A stretch of DNA of 64,000 bases, taken from contig JADLFL010000035.1 in assembly GCA_020845575.1 (NCBI GenBank), positions 1 through 64,000 on the forward strand, read 5' to 3'. Under the pieces are notes generated by a model. That model did no database searches. It was not told where the DNA came from and was given only the letters and a program-made list of their open reading frames with translations. Shown one piece after another: positions 1 to 9,323 of this stretch. The first letter of the stretch is position 1. Each line of letters opens with the position of its first letter. Source of the DNA: Acidobacteriota bacterium. GTDB taxonomy: Bacteria > Acidobacteriota > Vicinamibacteria > Vicinamibacterales > Vicinamibacteraceae. A program made the translations under genes and the position numbers.

Positions 1-122
1 CTCCGCGTCTCCTCGTCCCCTCGTCCCCGCGGCCCGCCGCCGGTCCGCCCCCCGGACTGGCGGCGACCCTCTCCTCTGCATCGTTGTCGGCATGACGGGC
101 CTGTCGTACCGTTGAGGCCACC

Positions 123-1160
123 GTGCAACGCTTCGGAACCCTCTCGTTCGGTCACTACGGCTCGCTCGGCCGCACTCGCCCCCTCTCCGCGGCGGACTCG
201 ATGCTGCAGGCCATCGAACTCGCCGAAGGCATGGACGCCCTCGGCGTCAACGGCATCTACTTCCGCGTGCATCACTTCGCGCAGCAGCAGTCGTCGCCGA
301 TGCCCTTGCTGGCGGCCATCGCGGCGCGCACGCAGCGCATCGAAGTCGGCACGGGCGTCATCGACATGCGGTACGAGAACCCGCTCTACCTGGCCGAAGA
401 AGCGGCGGCCGTCGATCTCATCAGCGGCGGACGACTCGCGCTCGGCGTGAGTCGTGGCTCTCCCGAGACCGTGGTGCGCGGGTACGAGGCATTCGGCTAC
501 GCGGGCTCCGAGGATCCACGCGGGGCCGACCTGGCGCGCGACCACTTCGCGACGTTCATGCGCGCGATTGCCGGCGAGGGGATGGCGCAGCGCGACCCGC
601 AGAGTCCGTTCGGCGACCCGTCGGCGGGCACCGGGCTGCAGCGCGTCGAGCCCTATTCTCCAGGACTGCGATCGCGCGTCTGGTGGGGTGCCGGCGCGCG
701 CGAGTCCGCGGAATGGGCGGGGCGCATCGGCGTCAACCTCATGTCGTCGACGCTCCTGGTCGAGGACCGCGGCATCCCGTTTGATCAGTTGCAGGCCGAG
801 CAGATCGACGCCTTCCGCGCGGCGTGGCGCACTGCCGGACACGCGGGCGAACCTCGCGTGTCGGTGAGCCGCTCGATCTTCCCGCTCACGACGGCGGAGG
901 ACCATCACTACTTCGGCCGCAGTTCCGAACGCGACAGCGTGGGCTACATCGACGGCTTCCGCTCGACGTTCGGCAGGACATATGCCGCCGAGCCCGACCA
1001 ACTCATCGATCAACTGAAGGCGGATGCCGCGATCCGGAGCGCGGACACGCTCATGCTCACGATCCCGTCGCAGCTCGGTGTCGCGTTCAATCTGCGCATC
1101 GTCGAGTCGTTCGCGCGCTACGTCGCGCCGGCACTCGGCTGGCAGAGTACGCTCGGGTGA
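123..1160 (+). CDS. LLM-class flavin-dependent oxidoreductase
   Basis: Bacterial-luciferase-like monooxygenase of 345 residues, the usual length for this family of cytoplasmic beta/alpha-barrel enzymes that use FMN or F420. The N-terminal strand (FGTLSFGHYG), the stretch around residues 75-100 (IEVGTGVIDMRYENPLYLAE) and the following LISGGRLALGVSRG segment are typical of the fold. The GTG start is preceded by GAGG five bases upstream. The stop codon overlaps the start of the S9 peptidase gene by one base (TGATG), so the two are probably cotranscribed. The substrate cannot be read from the sequence. The first 122 bases of the window contain no recognisable gene. Confidence 0.88.
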   Translation: MQRFGTLSFGHYGSLGRTRPLSAADSMLQAIELAEGMDALGVNGIYFRVHHFAQQQSSPMPLLAAIAARTQRIEVGTGVIDMRYENPLYLAEEAAAVDLISGGRLALGVSRGSPETVVRGYEAFGYAGSEDPRGADLARDHFATFMRAIAGEGMAQRDPQSPFGDPSAGTGLQRVEPYSPGLRSRVWWGAGARESAEWAGRIGVNLMSSTLLVEDRGIPFDQLQAEQIDAFRAAWRTAGHAGEPRVSVSRSIFPLTTAEDHHYFGRSSERDSVGYIDGFRSTFGRTYAAEPDQLIDQLKADAAIRSADTLMLTIPSQLGVAFNLRIVESFARYVAPALGWQSTLG

Positions 1161-3331
1161 TGCGCCTCCTTCGGATTGTCGTCATCGGCGTTGTCCTCGC
1201 GTGTGCGGTGCCCTCCGGCGCGCAGACGGCGGCGTTCACCATCGAGGCGGTGACGAGCGCGCCGTTCCCCACCACCCTCACGGCGTCGGCCACGGGCGAG
1301 CGCATCGCGTGGACGCTCAACGCACAGGGCCGGCGCAACGTGTGGGTGGCCGAAGGGCCCGCCTTCGTGGCGCGTCAGCTCACCGCGTACGAGACCGACG
1401 ATGGGCAGGAGCTGAACGCGCTGCAGATTTCGGCTGATGGGGCGTGGGTCGTCTACCAGCGCGGCGGCGACTTCGGCTCCAACTGGGACGATGCCGCTCC
1501 CGTCAACCCGACGGGCGCGACGACGCCAGCGGCAGTGGGCATCTGGGCCGTGCCCTTCGGCGGCGGCGCACCGATCGCCCTCGGCGAAGGTGTGAACCCC
1601 GTGCTCTCGCCACGCTCCGACGTCGTGGTCTTCGAACGCGCGCGTCAGTTGTGGTCGGTCCCGATCGGTGGCGGTACCCCCGCCACGAAACTCTTCGACC
1701 AGCGCGGCGCGGCAGGCGACGCCAGGTTCTCGCCTGATGGATCACGCCTCGCGTTCGTATCGAGCCGTGGCGATCACGCGTTCATCGCGGTGTACACGAA
1801 CGCGTCGACGCCGGTCCGCTATCTCGCGCCGACGACGAGTCGCGATGGCTCGCCGCGGTGGTCGCCCGACGGGTCGTCGATCGCGTTCGTCCGCCGGCCT
1901 GGCGCGGGAGGTCCGCCACCCTCGTCGCTCGAACCGGCGCCCACGCCATGGAGCATCTGGATCGCCGACGTCTCGGCAGGTCACGCACAACAGCGCTGGG
2001 CAAGCGGAACGGAACCGCGCGACACGGTGCCATTCACGCACGGCGGAACGAACCTGCACTGGACCGGCACGGGACGTCTCGTGTTCCTGTCGTATCAGGA
2101 CGGCTGGCCGCACCTCTACTCGATGACGGCGAGCGGCACCGACGCGCCGCTGCTGCTCACGCCGGGCGATCACATGGCGGAGCACGTCACGATCGCACCA
2201 GACGGTCGTCACGCGCTCTACGCAGGCAATCTCGGCACGACAGCCGGCGACATCGACCGTCGTCACGTCGTGCGCGTGCCGGTCGATCGGGCCGCACCGG
2301 AAGTCCTGACACCAGGCAACGGACTCGAGTGGTCGCCCGTCGTCCTCGCCACGGGACGCGTTGCCGCGATTGGTGGCGATTCGCAGCAGGCGCCCGTGCC
2401 GTTCGCTTTCGACACGGTCGATCCCGCCGTGCGCCCGAACGGCGCGGGACGCATCGTCATCGGTGCGTCGGCGGTGCCGGCCACCTTCCCCGCCCGGCAA
2501 CTCGTCGTGCCAACGCCTGTCACGTTCACGGCGAGCGATGGCGGCCGCGTCCACGGACAGCTGTTCACGCCGGCGGGCGCCGGCACGGCGAAACGCCCGG
2601 CCATCGTCTACATCCACGGTGGCCCGATGCGGCAGATGCTGCTCGGCTGGCACTACGGAGACTACTACTGGAACGCGTACGCGCTCAACCAGTACCTTGC
2701 CAGTCGCGGCTTCATCGTGCTGTCGGTGAATTACAGGTTAGGCATCGGTTACGGCTTCGACTTCCATCGTCCGCCGAAGGCCGGTGTCGCGGGCGCGTCG
2801 GAATACCTCGACATCAAGGCCGCCGGTGAATGGCTGCGCGCGCGCGCGGACGTCGATGCCACGCGCATCGGCGTCTATGGCGGATCGTATGGCGGGTATC
2901 TCACCGCGCTCGCGCTCGGTCGCGACTCGTCGGTTTTCGCGGCGGGCGTCGACATCCATGGCGTGCACGACTTCACGAGCGACGGCGGCGGCCGCATCGG
3001 CGCGGGCGCCTGGCGCTACGAGCGTCCTGCGTCGGTGGTCGAGGCCCTTGCGCGAACCGCGTGGGAGAGCTCACCGGTCGCGAGCGTCACGACGTGGCGA
3101 TCACCGGTGCTGCTCATCCACGCCGACGACGACCGCAACGTCCGCTTCAGCCAGACCGTCGATCTGCTCCAGCGCCTGCGCGCCGCGGGCGTCGAGACCG
3201 AAGAGCTGGTGGTCGTCGACGATACGCACCATTTCCTGCGCTACGCCAACCAGCTCCGCGTGAACCAGGCGATCGCCACGTACCTGGAAAAGAAGCTCCT
3301 CACCAGAATCTCTGTCGATCAACAGCGCTGA
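1160..3331 (+). CDS. secreted S9 family prolyl oligopeptidase-like peptidase
   Basis: Serine peptidase of 723 residues, probably periplasmic or secreted. An N-terminal signal peptide (MRLLRIVVIGVVLACAVPSGA) is followed by a TolB/PD40-like beta-propeller with repeated SPDGS motifs (residues about 40-450). A C-terminal alpha/beta hydrolase follows. The catalytic residues can be placed: Ser576 in GGSYGG, Asp658 in HADDDRNV and His690 in DDTHHF. The start chosen is the ATG that overlaps the upstream stop (TGATG). A longer open frame upstream belongs to another frame of the oxidoreductase gene. Such exopeptidases remove di- or oligopeptides from short peptides; the exact specificity is not visible. 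Its stop codon abuts the stop of the convergent acetyltransferase gene (TGATCA). Confidence 0.93.
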   Translation: MRLLRIVVIGVVLACAVPSGAQTAAFTIEAVTSAPFPTTLTASATGERIAWTLNAQGRRNVWVAEGPAFVARQLTAYETDDGQELNALQISADGAWVVYQRGGDFGSNWDDAAPVNPTGATTPAAVGIWAVPFGGGAPIALGEGVNPVLSPRSDVVVFERARQLWSVPIGGGTPATKLFDQRGAAGDARFSPDGSRLAFVSSRGDHAFIAVYTNASTPVRYLAPTTSRDGSPRWSPDGSSIAFVRRPGAGGPPPSSLEPAPTPWSIWIADVSAGHAQQRWASGTEPRDTVPFTHGGTNLHWTGTGRLVFLSYQDGWPHLYSMTASGTDAPLLLTPGDHMAEHVTIAPDGRHALYAGNLGTTAGDIDRRHVVRVPVDRAAPEVLTPGNGLEWSPVVLATGRVAAIGGDSQQAPVPFAFDTVDPAVRPNGAGRIVIGASAVPATFPARQLVVPTPVTFTASDGGRVHGQLFTPAGAGTAKRPAIVYIHGGPMRQMLLGWHYGDYYWNAYALNQYLASRGFIVLSVNYRLGIGYGFDFHRPPKAGVAGASEYLDIKAAGEWLRARADVDATRIGVYGGSYGGYLTALALGRDSSVFAAGVDIHGVHDFTSDGGGRIGAGAWRYERPASVVEALARTAWESSPVASVTTWRSPVLLIHADDDRNVRFSQTVDLLQRLRAAGVETEELVVVDDTHHFLRYANQLRVNQAIATYLEKKLLTRISVDQQR

Positions 3332-4138
3332 TCAGTGCCCGGCGAGGAACGTCGAGGCGATGTAGCACGTGTGGGTGGCGATGGGCGTGTATCCCATGCG
3401 CTCGTAGACGGGCCGGCCAGCGTCGGTGGCGTGCAGGACCGTCGGCAGTTCGCCGTGCCGGTCCGCTGCGATGTCGAGCGCGTGCCGCATCGCCGCGGCG
3501 GCGTAGCCCCGGCGCTGGTGCTCCGGATGCGTGGCAACCATCGCCACGTACCGATGCCCCTCCACCAGCAGCACCGCCGCACTCGTCACCGCCGCTCCAT
3601 CGTCGGCACATCCGAGCGCGGGCACGTGCCCGTTCCAGAAGGCCGGCGCGCCGAGCAGCGACTTGGCCGCGGCCAGATCCATCCCGTATGCCGCGGAGTT
3701 GACGTCCACGAGCGCGCCGCATCCCGGTTCGTCCAGCGGCACCGAGAGCGCGAGGCCGCCGGGCGCGTCAGCGGGCACCACACGATCGGCACGCATGCCC
3801 GTCAGCGGTAGGAGCGGCGTCAGCCCGCAGCCGGCGAGGACGGCCTGCGCATCGACGCCGGACTCGATCGCCTGGTGCGTGACGACCAACAGCCACGGCA
3901 CGCCGGAGCCATCGGCCCACGCCATCGCCTCCTCCCCCGACGCGCGGAGCAACGCCGCCGTCACAGACGGCGTTGTGACGATGGCGACGTTGAAGAACGC
4001 GACGGGGACGCCACTGAACACGTACGTCACGTTCGTCGTCGTCTCGAACCTGTGCGTGGGAGACGCACGGCACATCACGCGCCATGCGTCGCGGAACTGC
4101 CCCACGCTCAGGTCCACCGGATGCCGTGCTGGCGTCAT
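3332..4138 (-). CDS. GNAT family N-acetyltransferase
   Basis: Protein of 268 residues with a C-terminal GNAT fold. The acetyl-CoA-binding loop lies in the stretch ATHPEHQRRGYAAAAM, with the Q/R-x-x-G-x-A pattern typical of the family. It is preceded by a divergent N-terminal half of about 130 residues that resembles two-domain GNAT proteins. The start ATG overlaps the stop of the TPR lipoprotein gene by four bases (ATGA), which fixes the start and indicates translational coupling. The open frame continues further upstream but only inside the TPR gene. The acceptor substrate is unknown. Confidence 0.85.
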   Translation of the reverse strand: MTPARHPVDLSVGQFRDAWRVMCRASPTHRFETTTNVTYVFSGVPVAFFNVAIVTTPSVTAALLRASGEEAMAWADGSGVPWLLVVTHQAIESGVDAQAVLAGCGLTPLLPLTGMRADRVVPADAPGGLALSVPLDEPGCGALVDVNSAAYGMDLAAAKSLLGAPAFWNGHVPALGCADDGAAVTSAAVLLVEGHRYVAMVATHPEHQRRGYAAAAMRHALDIAADRHGELPTVLHATDAGRPVYERMGYTPIATHTCYIASTFLAGH

Positions 4139-5604
4139 GGCGCCTTGGCCTCTGACGAAGACGAGAGTCGCGAACGTATGACGAGGTGCATCGGATCGCG
4201 GAGGTACTGCTTCAGCAGCTGTTCGCGCGCGAGCGCGACGCCTGCCGTATCGCCCGCCGTCTGCATGGCCACGAGAGCCTGCCACTTGCACAGGTCGTCC
4301 TCGCTCGAGCACCCGGCGAAGTGCTGCCGCGCTCCTGCCGCATCGCCGCTGGCCACCGCGAGTAGCGCCCGTCCGAAGTGCATGCTCGACTGCACCGACG
4401 CGATGTCCGGGTTCGCCGCAGCGAGCGCGTCGAGTGCCGACGACGTCTTGGTCAGCGCGGCGACGTCGCGCAATCCGCTCTCGGCCATCGCGCGTGCCAC
4501 GAGGGCCTGACGCTCGAGGCCGCGCGTCGGGCCGGGCGGAAGCGTCTTGGCGCTGACCGTGGCGAGCGCGGCAGCGACAGGGACCAGCGCGTCGCGATGG
4601 CGCCCGGCGTCGCTCAGCACCAGCGCACGACGGATCGGGACGAACGCCACATTCGTGGTGTCCGCGAGGCTGGCCTTCTCCGCAGTGTCGAGCATCGCGA
4701 GCGCACCACGCGTGTCGTGCTGGGCCATCGCGATGGCCGCCAGCGTGGCGTCGACGCCAAGCTTGTCGCTCGGGCGCGGCGCGCCGGCCCGAGCCTCCGC
4801 CAACGCATTGCGTGCGCCGGCGACGTCGCCCGCGTAGAACTTCGCGTACGCGATGCCTTCATGCGAGGCCCAGAAGCCCGGCGACAGGGCCAGGGCCTTT
4901 CCGAACGCCGCTTCGGCGTCGGCAAAGCGCCCGGCAGAGAGCAGGGCCTCGCCGAGCGAATCCTGCGCGTTCGGCTCGGTGGGCAGGATGCGCGCGTACT
5001 GTTCGAACGCGGCGACGGCACCGTCGGCGTCACCCTGCCGGAGCGCGGCGTATCCGAGGCTGTTCTGCGCGCCGCCCGCTTCGGGATTGAGTGCCGTGGC
5101 CTTTTTCAGCGACTCGACGGCCTCGGCGTACTTCGACGACTCGAGCAACTGCTGCCCGCGAATGAAATGCCCGCGCCAGTCGCCGGGGGCCAGTTCGGTG
5201 ACGCGCGCGTACGCGGCGCTCGCCTTCGCGACGTCGCCGGTCCGCGCGGCCGCGATGCCCTCCACGAGCGCGCGCTCGGCCGCCGGCAGACCGGCCGCGG
5301 CCGCGGCCGCGGCTTCGAGCTCCGTAGTGCCGTTGGCACCGGGCACCGTGTAGCCGTGATACGCGTGCGCCAGGACGAAGTTCGAGTCCAGCGCCAACGC
5401 CTGCGCGAACGCCTCGGACGCCTCGGCCACGCGCAGGTTGTCGAGGAGCTGCTCCCCCTTCCGGAGCTGCGCCACCGCTTCGGGCGACGACGACGTCGTG
5501 GTGATCGTGGCGGCGGCAGGGGCCTGGGCGGCGCTGTCGGCGGGCGGTGCCGGCGACGTGCAGGCAGCACACAGGACGAGGACGGGCAGGAGCAGACGCT
5601 TCAT
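4135..5604 (-). CDS. TPR-repeat lipoprotein
   Basis: Protein of 489 residues that begins with a lipoprotein signal (MKRLLLPVLVLCAACTSP, lipobox LCAAC), so it is likely lipid-anchored in the cell envelope. The mature part is almost entirely helical TPR repeats, for example FAQALALDSNFVLAHAYHGY and KATALNPEAGGAQNSLGYAA. A run of GCGGCC hexamers encodes a short polyalanine stretch (EAAAAAAAG). TPR scaffolds bind other proteins; no catalytic domain is visible. The gene is divergent from the neighbouring Ser/Thr kinase across a 98-bp spacer and is followed by the coupled acetyltransferase gene. The kinase has similar TPRs, so a shared pathway is possible but not shown. Confidence 0.88.
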   Translation of the reverse strand: MKRLLLPVLVLCAACTSPAPPADSAAQAPAAATITTTSSSPEAVAQLRKGEQLLDNLRVAEASEAFAQALALDSNFVLAHAYHGYTVPGANGTTELEAAAAAAAGLPAAERALVEGIAAARTGDVAKASAAYARVTELAPGDWRGHFIRGQQLLESSKYAEAVESLKKATALNPEAGGAQNSLGYAALRQGDADGAVAAFEQYARILPTEPNAQDSLGEALLSAGRFADAEAAFGKALALSPGFWASHEGIAYAKFYAGDVAGARNALAEARAGAPRPSDKLGVDATLAAIAMAQHDTRGALAMLDTAEKASLADTTNVAFVPIRRALVLSDAGRHRDALVPVAAALATVSAKTLPPGPTRGLERQALVARAMAESGLRDVAALTKTSSALDALAAANPDIASVQSSMHFGRALLAVASGDAAGARQHFAGCSSEDDLCKWQALVAMQTAGDTAGVALAREQLLKQYLRDPMHLVIRSRLSSSSEAKAP

Positions 5605-5702
5605 CGAAGATTCTCCAGTGAACGGTAAGGGACTCGAGAGGGCATGCGAGAATCGGCCGACAATCCCCTCATCTTCATGACGCACGCGACGGATCACACG
5701 CC

Positions 5703-8700
5703 GTGACAGGCCTCGAAGCGGACGCCGCCGCGCGCTGGGCACGCGCGCGGGAGGTCTTCGATGCCGTCGTCGTCCTGCCGGCGGCGGATCGCGATGTCGC
5801 GCTCGCCGCGCTGTGTGGAGGCGACGCCGCTCTGCGCGGCGAGGTCGTGTCGCTCCTGCTGCACGACAGCCCTGACGATGACGCCATCGCGCGGCTGGTG
5901 GCCGACGCCGCCGGCGACATCGTGGGCGTTTCCTCGAGCGCCAGCGCCGACGCGTTTCCGCCAACCTCCGATCGCTACCGCATCGTTGCGCGTCTCGGCG
6001 GAGGCGGCATGGGCGACGTGTTCCTTGCCGAAGACGCCGCGCTCGGCCGGCGCGTCGCGCTCAAGGTGCCGCGAGGCCACGTGACCACCGATGCAACGGC
6101 CCGCAGGAGGCTGCGCGACGAAGCGCACGCGGCGGCGGCCATCAATCACCCGCACGTCTGCATCGTCCACGACGTCGGCGATGGTCCCGACGGGCGCCCC
6201 TTCATCGCGATGGAGCTCATCGAAGGCGAGACGCTGGCGTCGCGTCTCGCCGCAGGCCCGCTTCCGCTGGCCGACGTGCTGACGCTCGGCATCCAGGCCG
6301 CCGCGGCGCTGCACGCTGCCCACGCGATCGGCGTGGTCCATCGCGACCTGAAGCCGTCCAACATCATGTGGACGGCACACGGCATCAAGCTGCTCGACTT
6401 CGGGCTGGCGACAGCCGTGCGCACCGTTGACACACGCGACGATGGCGCGCGCGCGCCAGGTGGATTCGCGGGCACCGTACCGTACATGAGTCCGGAGCAG
6501 GTGCGCGGCGAACCGCTCGACCACCGCACGGACCTCTTCTCGCTCGGCGTGGTCCTCTACGAAGCCGTCACTGGGCGATTACCGTTCGACGAACCGACAG
6601 CCGCACGGACGGCCGATGCGATCGTCACGCGCGAGCCAGCGCCGCCAGAAGAGATCGTGCCCGGCCTGCCGTCCGATCTGTCGCGCGTGTTGGCGCGCGC
6701 CCTCGCCAAAGTGCGCGACGCGCGCTACGCGGACGCCGCAACGCTTGCCGACGACCTGCGGGTGGTCGCCTCCACGCACGCGCGGCCTGTGCGTCGACGA
6801 GGTCACATGGCTGTTGCCGCGCTCGCGGCAACGGTACTGGTCGGCGCCGCCGTCGCATCGGGCACGCACACGGGGTGGCCCTTCGAGGCGACGGTGCGAC
6901 GCGCGGCGGCGACGCCGCCCGTGGTTCGCCCGGTCAGCGGCCCGACGAGCCTCTCCGTCCTCGTGGCAGATTTCTCCAACGCGACGGGCGACGCCACGTT
7001 CGACGGCACGCTGCGCGAGAGTCTCATCGTGCAGCTCCAGCAGACGCCGTTCCTGCGCGTCCTGCCGCCGTCGAGCGTGGACGAGACGCTGCGGCAGATG
7101 ACGCGCGCGCCGGGCACCCGCCTCACGGCGCCGGTGGCCGCGGAAGTCGCGCAACGACGCGGGCTTGCCGCGTGGATTTCGGGAGCGATCGAGTCGACGC
7201 GCGACGGACTGGTCGTCACGCTGCGAGTCACCCGCACCGACAGCGGCGATGTCGTCGCACGCGAGCGCGTCGAGGTCCGCGATCGCGATGCCGTCCTTGG
7301 TGCGCTCGGCGACGCCGCCGCACGACTGCGCCAGACGCTGGGGGAGTCGCAGCAGTCGATCGGCCGGTTCAACGTGCCCACCGCGCAGGCCACGACGGCG
7401 TCGCTCGACGCACTCAAGGCCTACACGCTGGGGGCCGAGCGGTCGGCGAGCGGTGACTACGGCGTGGCGGCGGCGCTCTACGAGCGCGCGGTGCAGATCG
7501 ATCCCGAGTTCGCGCTGGCCTACCAGGCGCTCGCACGCGAGCAGGCCAACGAGATGTACGCGCACGATGTGGTCGCGGCGTCTGCCACGCGGGCCTACGA
7601 GCTCAGGACGCGCACCACTGGCCAGGAACGCTTCAACATCGAGACCGAATACCACTCGAGTGTCTCAGGCGCGCTCGATCGCGCGTCCGCGACAGCCGGG
7701 CAGTGGAAGGCCGCCTATCCGGCCGACTGGCGTCCGCACCACGTGCTCGCGCACCTGCACTACACCCTCGGGCAGTACGCCGAGGGTGTGCAATCGGGTC
7801 GCGAGGCCGTTCGCCTCAATCCAGACGTGGCTGCTGCCTACTCCAACCTCGCCGGTTCGCTCTTCGCGCTCGGGCGCTTCGTCGAGGCGCGCGACGTCTA
7901 CCACGAGGCGATGGCGCGCGGTCTCGACGCGCCGGAGTACCACGCGTTCCTGTGGCGGATCGCCTACTACACCGGTGACACCGAGGGCATGCAGCGGCAG
8001 ATGGCGTGGGCGTCGAGCAGCGCGTCATGGGCGTCCAACATGCCCGCGCTCGCAGCCGCCCTTCAGGGACAGTGGGCTACCGCGCGATCGGCGACGCAGC
8101 TCGCCTCGGCGGGTTTCGCGCGGCGCCGCATGCCCGGCCTCGTGGCGTATGCCGCGCGCTACGAGGCACTCACGGGCGCGCTGGTCGGCGATTGCCGGAC
8201 CACCCGGCGGAGCGCCCCTGTGGTACTGGGCTACGACGTCTCCGACGTGCGCGCCAGCGTGGTACTCGCGCTGGCGTTGTGCGGCCGCACCGATCTCGAT
8301 CCTGTCATTCGGTCGCTGCGTCGCGCGCAGCCAGACAGCACCGTCCTCACTCACGGGTGGCTCCCGGCGATCGACGGCGCGACGGCGCTCGCACGACGAC
8401 GGCCGATCGAGGCGATTGCCGCGTTGCACGACGCGGCCCGCTACGACGGCGCCGCCGAATCCTGGCCGACCTACGTGCGGGGGTTGGCGCTGCTGCAGGC
8501 CGGAGAGGCCGCTGATGCAGAGGCGGCGTTTGCCAGGATTGTCGACCAGCCCGGCCGCGCGTTGTGGTTCCCACTGGCGCCCTTGTCACGCCTGGGGATC
8601 GCGAGAGCGCGACGACTGGCCGGCGACAACGAGGGCGCCCGCCGCGCGTACGACCAGTTCTTCACGACATGGAAGGACGCCGACGCCGACCTCCCCGTCA

Positions 8701-8738
8701 TCGTGGCCGCCCGCCAGGAATACGCGCGATTGCCGTAA
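5703..8738 (+). CDS. Ser/Thr protein kinase with TolB-like and TPR sensor region
   Basis: Membrane-anchored Hanks-type kinase of 1011 residues. The kinase domain (about 90-350) has the glycine loop GGGGMGDVF near residue 99, the catalytic loop HRDLKPSN near 216, an intact DFG and YMSPEQ. A single transmembrane helix follows (about 368-388, MAVAALAATVLVGAAVAS). The extracytoplasmic part has a TolB-like N-domain (SVLVADFSNATGDATFDGTL) and then many TPRs. Start is GTG. This architecture is common in Acidobacteriota, where it is thought to phosphorylate regulators in response to envelope signals. It converges with an ECF sigma factor gene with only three bases between the stop codons. All key kinase residues are present, so it should be active. 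Confidence 0.93.
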   Translation: MTGLEADAAARWARAREVFDAVVVLPAADRDVALAALCGGDAALRGEVVSLLLHDSPDDDAIARLVADAAGDIVGVSSSASADAFPPTSDRYRIVARLGGGGMGDVFLAEDAALGRRVALKVPRGHVTTDATARRRLRDEAHAAAAINHPHVCIVHDVGDGPDGRPFIAMELIEGETLASRLAAGPLPLADVLTLGIQAAAALHAAHAIGVVHRDLKPSNIMWTAHGIKLLDFGLATAVRTVDTRDDGARAPGGFAGTVPYMSPEQVRGEPLDHRTDLFSLGVVLYEAVTGRLPFDEPTAARTADAIVTREPAPPEEIVPGLPSDLSRVLARALAKVRDARYADAATLADDLRVVASTHARPVRRRGHMAVAALAATVLVGAAVASGTHTGWPFEATVRRAAATPPVVRPVSGPTSLSVLVADFSNATGDATFDGTLRESLIVQLQQTPFLRVLPPSSVDETLRQMTRAPGTRLTAPVAAEVAQRRGLAAWISGAIESTRDGLVVTLRVTRTDSGDVVARERVEVRDRDAVLGALGDAAARLRQTLGESQQSIGRFNVPTAQATTASLDALKAYTLGAERSASGDYGVAAALYERAVQIDPEFALAYQALAREQANEMYAHDVVAASATRAYELRTRTTGQERFNIETEYHSSVSGALDRASATAGQWKAAYPADWRPHHVLAHLHYTLGQYAEGVQSGREAVRLNPDVAAAYSNLAGSLFALGRFVEARDVYHEAMARGLDAPEYHAFLWRIAYYTGDTEGMQRQMAWASSSASWASNMPALAAALQGQWATARSATQLASAGFARRRMPGLVAYAARYEALTGALVGDCRTTRRSAPVVLGYDVSDVRASVVLALALCGRTDLDPVIRSLRRAQPDSTVLTHGWLPAIDGATALARRRPIEAIAALHDAARYDGAAESWPTYVRGLALLQAGEAADAEAAFARIVDQPGRALWFPLAPLSRLGIARARRLAGDNEGARRAYDQFFTTWKDADADLPVIVAARQEYARLP

Positions 8739-8741
8739 CCG

Positions 8742-9299
8742 TCAGGACTGGGACAACTGGCGGCGCAGCCACGCGCGGCCGTGGCGCAGGTCGCGATCGA
8801 CTGTCGCGTCCGACACGCCCAGCGCGGCACCGATCTCGGCGTGCGTGAGGCCGCCGAAGTAGCACAGATCGAGCGCCTCGGCCTGCCGCGCGTCGATGGC
8901 CTTCAGGCGTTCGAGCGCCTCGTCGAGACACAGCAGATCGACCGACCTCGCCGTCTCTCCGGCGATCCCGTCTGTCAGGGTGACCCGCTGGTCGGCCCCG
9001 CCGCGCTTCTGCGTGCGGCGTGTGCGCGCGTGCTCGACGAGGATGCGCCGCATCACGGTGGCCGCCACGCTCACGAAATGCGTGCGCGTACGCCAGTCGA
9101 CCTGCGCACCGGCGAGCCGCAGGTAGGCCTCGTGGACGAGCAGCGTGGGCTGCAGCGAGTGCCCCTGTGCCTCCCGCTGGAGATGCCCGCGCGCCACGCG
9201 GTGCAGTTCGCCGTACACCAGCGGGATCAACCTGTCGTAGGCATCATGACTACCGCCTTGCCACTCCTGCAGCAACTCGAGGACGCCATCCTGACTCAT
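8742..9299 (-). CDS. ECF RNA polymerase sigma factor
   Basis: Sigma-70 family factor of 185 residues, of the ECF subgroup often paired with Ser/Thr kinases (TIGR02999-like). The sequence has region 2 (LIPLVYGELHRVARGHLQRE and HSLQPTLLVHEAYLRL) and region 4 (DLCYFGGLTHAEIGAALGVS). No anti-sigma gene is adjacent; in this subgroup a TPR kinase usually takes the partner role, and one converges here. The gene also lies only 24 bases downstream of nrdB on the same strand, so it may be read through from the nrdAB transcript. No clear Shine-Dalgarno sequence precedes it. Confidence 0.92.
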   Translation of the reverse strand: MSQDGVLELLQEWQGGSHDAYDRLIPLVYGELHRVARGHLQREAQGHSLQPTLLVHEAYLRLAGAQVDWRTRTHFVSVAATVMRRILVEHARTRRTQKRGGADQRVTLTDGIAGETARSVDLLCLDEALERLKAIDARQAEALDLCYFGGLTHAEIGAALGVSDATVDRDLRHGRAWLRRQLSQS

Positions 9300-9323
9300 C
9301 TGTAGCGCATGATACGCCCGCTG

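Noticed and set aside
1-122. Possible 3' end of an upstream gene
   Set aside because: No frame shows recognisable protein sequence, and the region is too short to judge.
3326-3337. TGATCA at the junction of two convergent genes as a regulatory palindrome
   Set aside because: It is made by two abutting TGA stop codons on opposite strands and needs no other explanation.
5279-5316. GCGGCC hexamer run as an intergenic repeat
   Set aside because: It lies inside the TPR lipoprotein gene and simply encodes a short polyalanine stretch.
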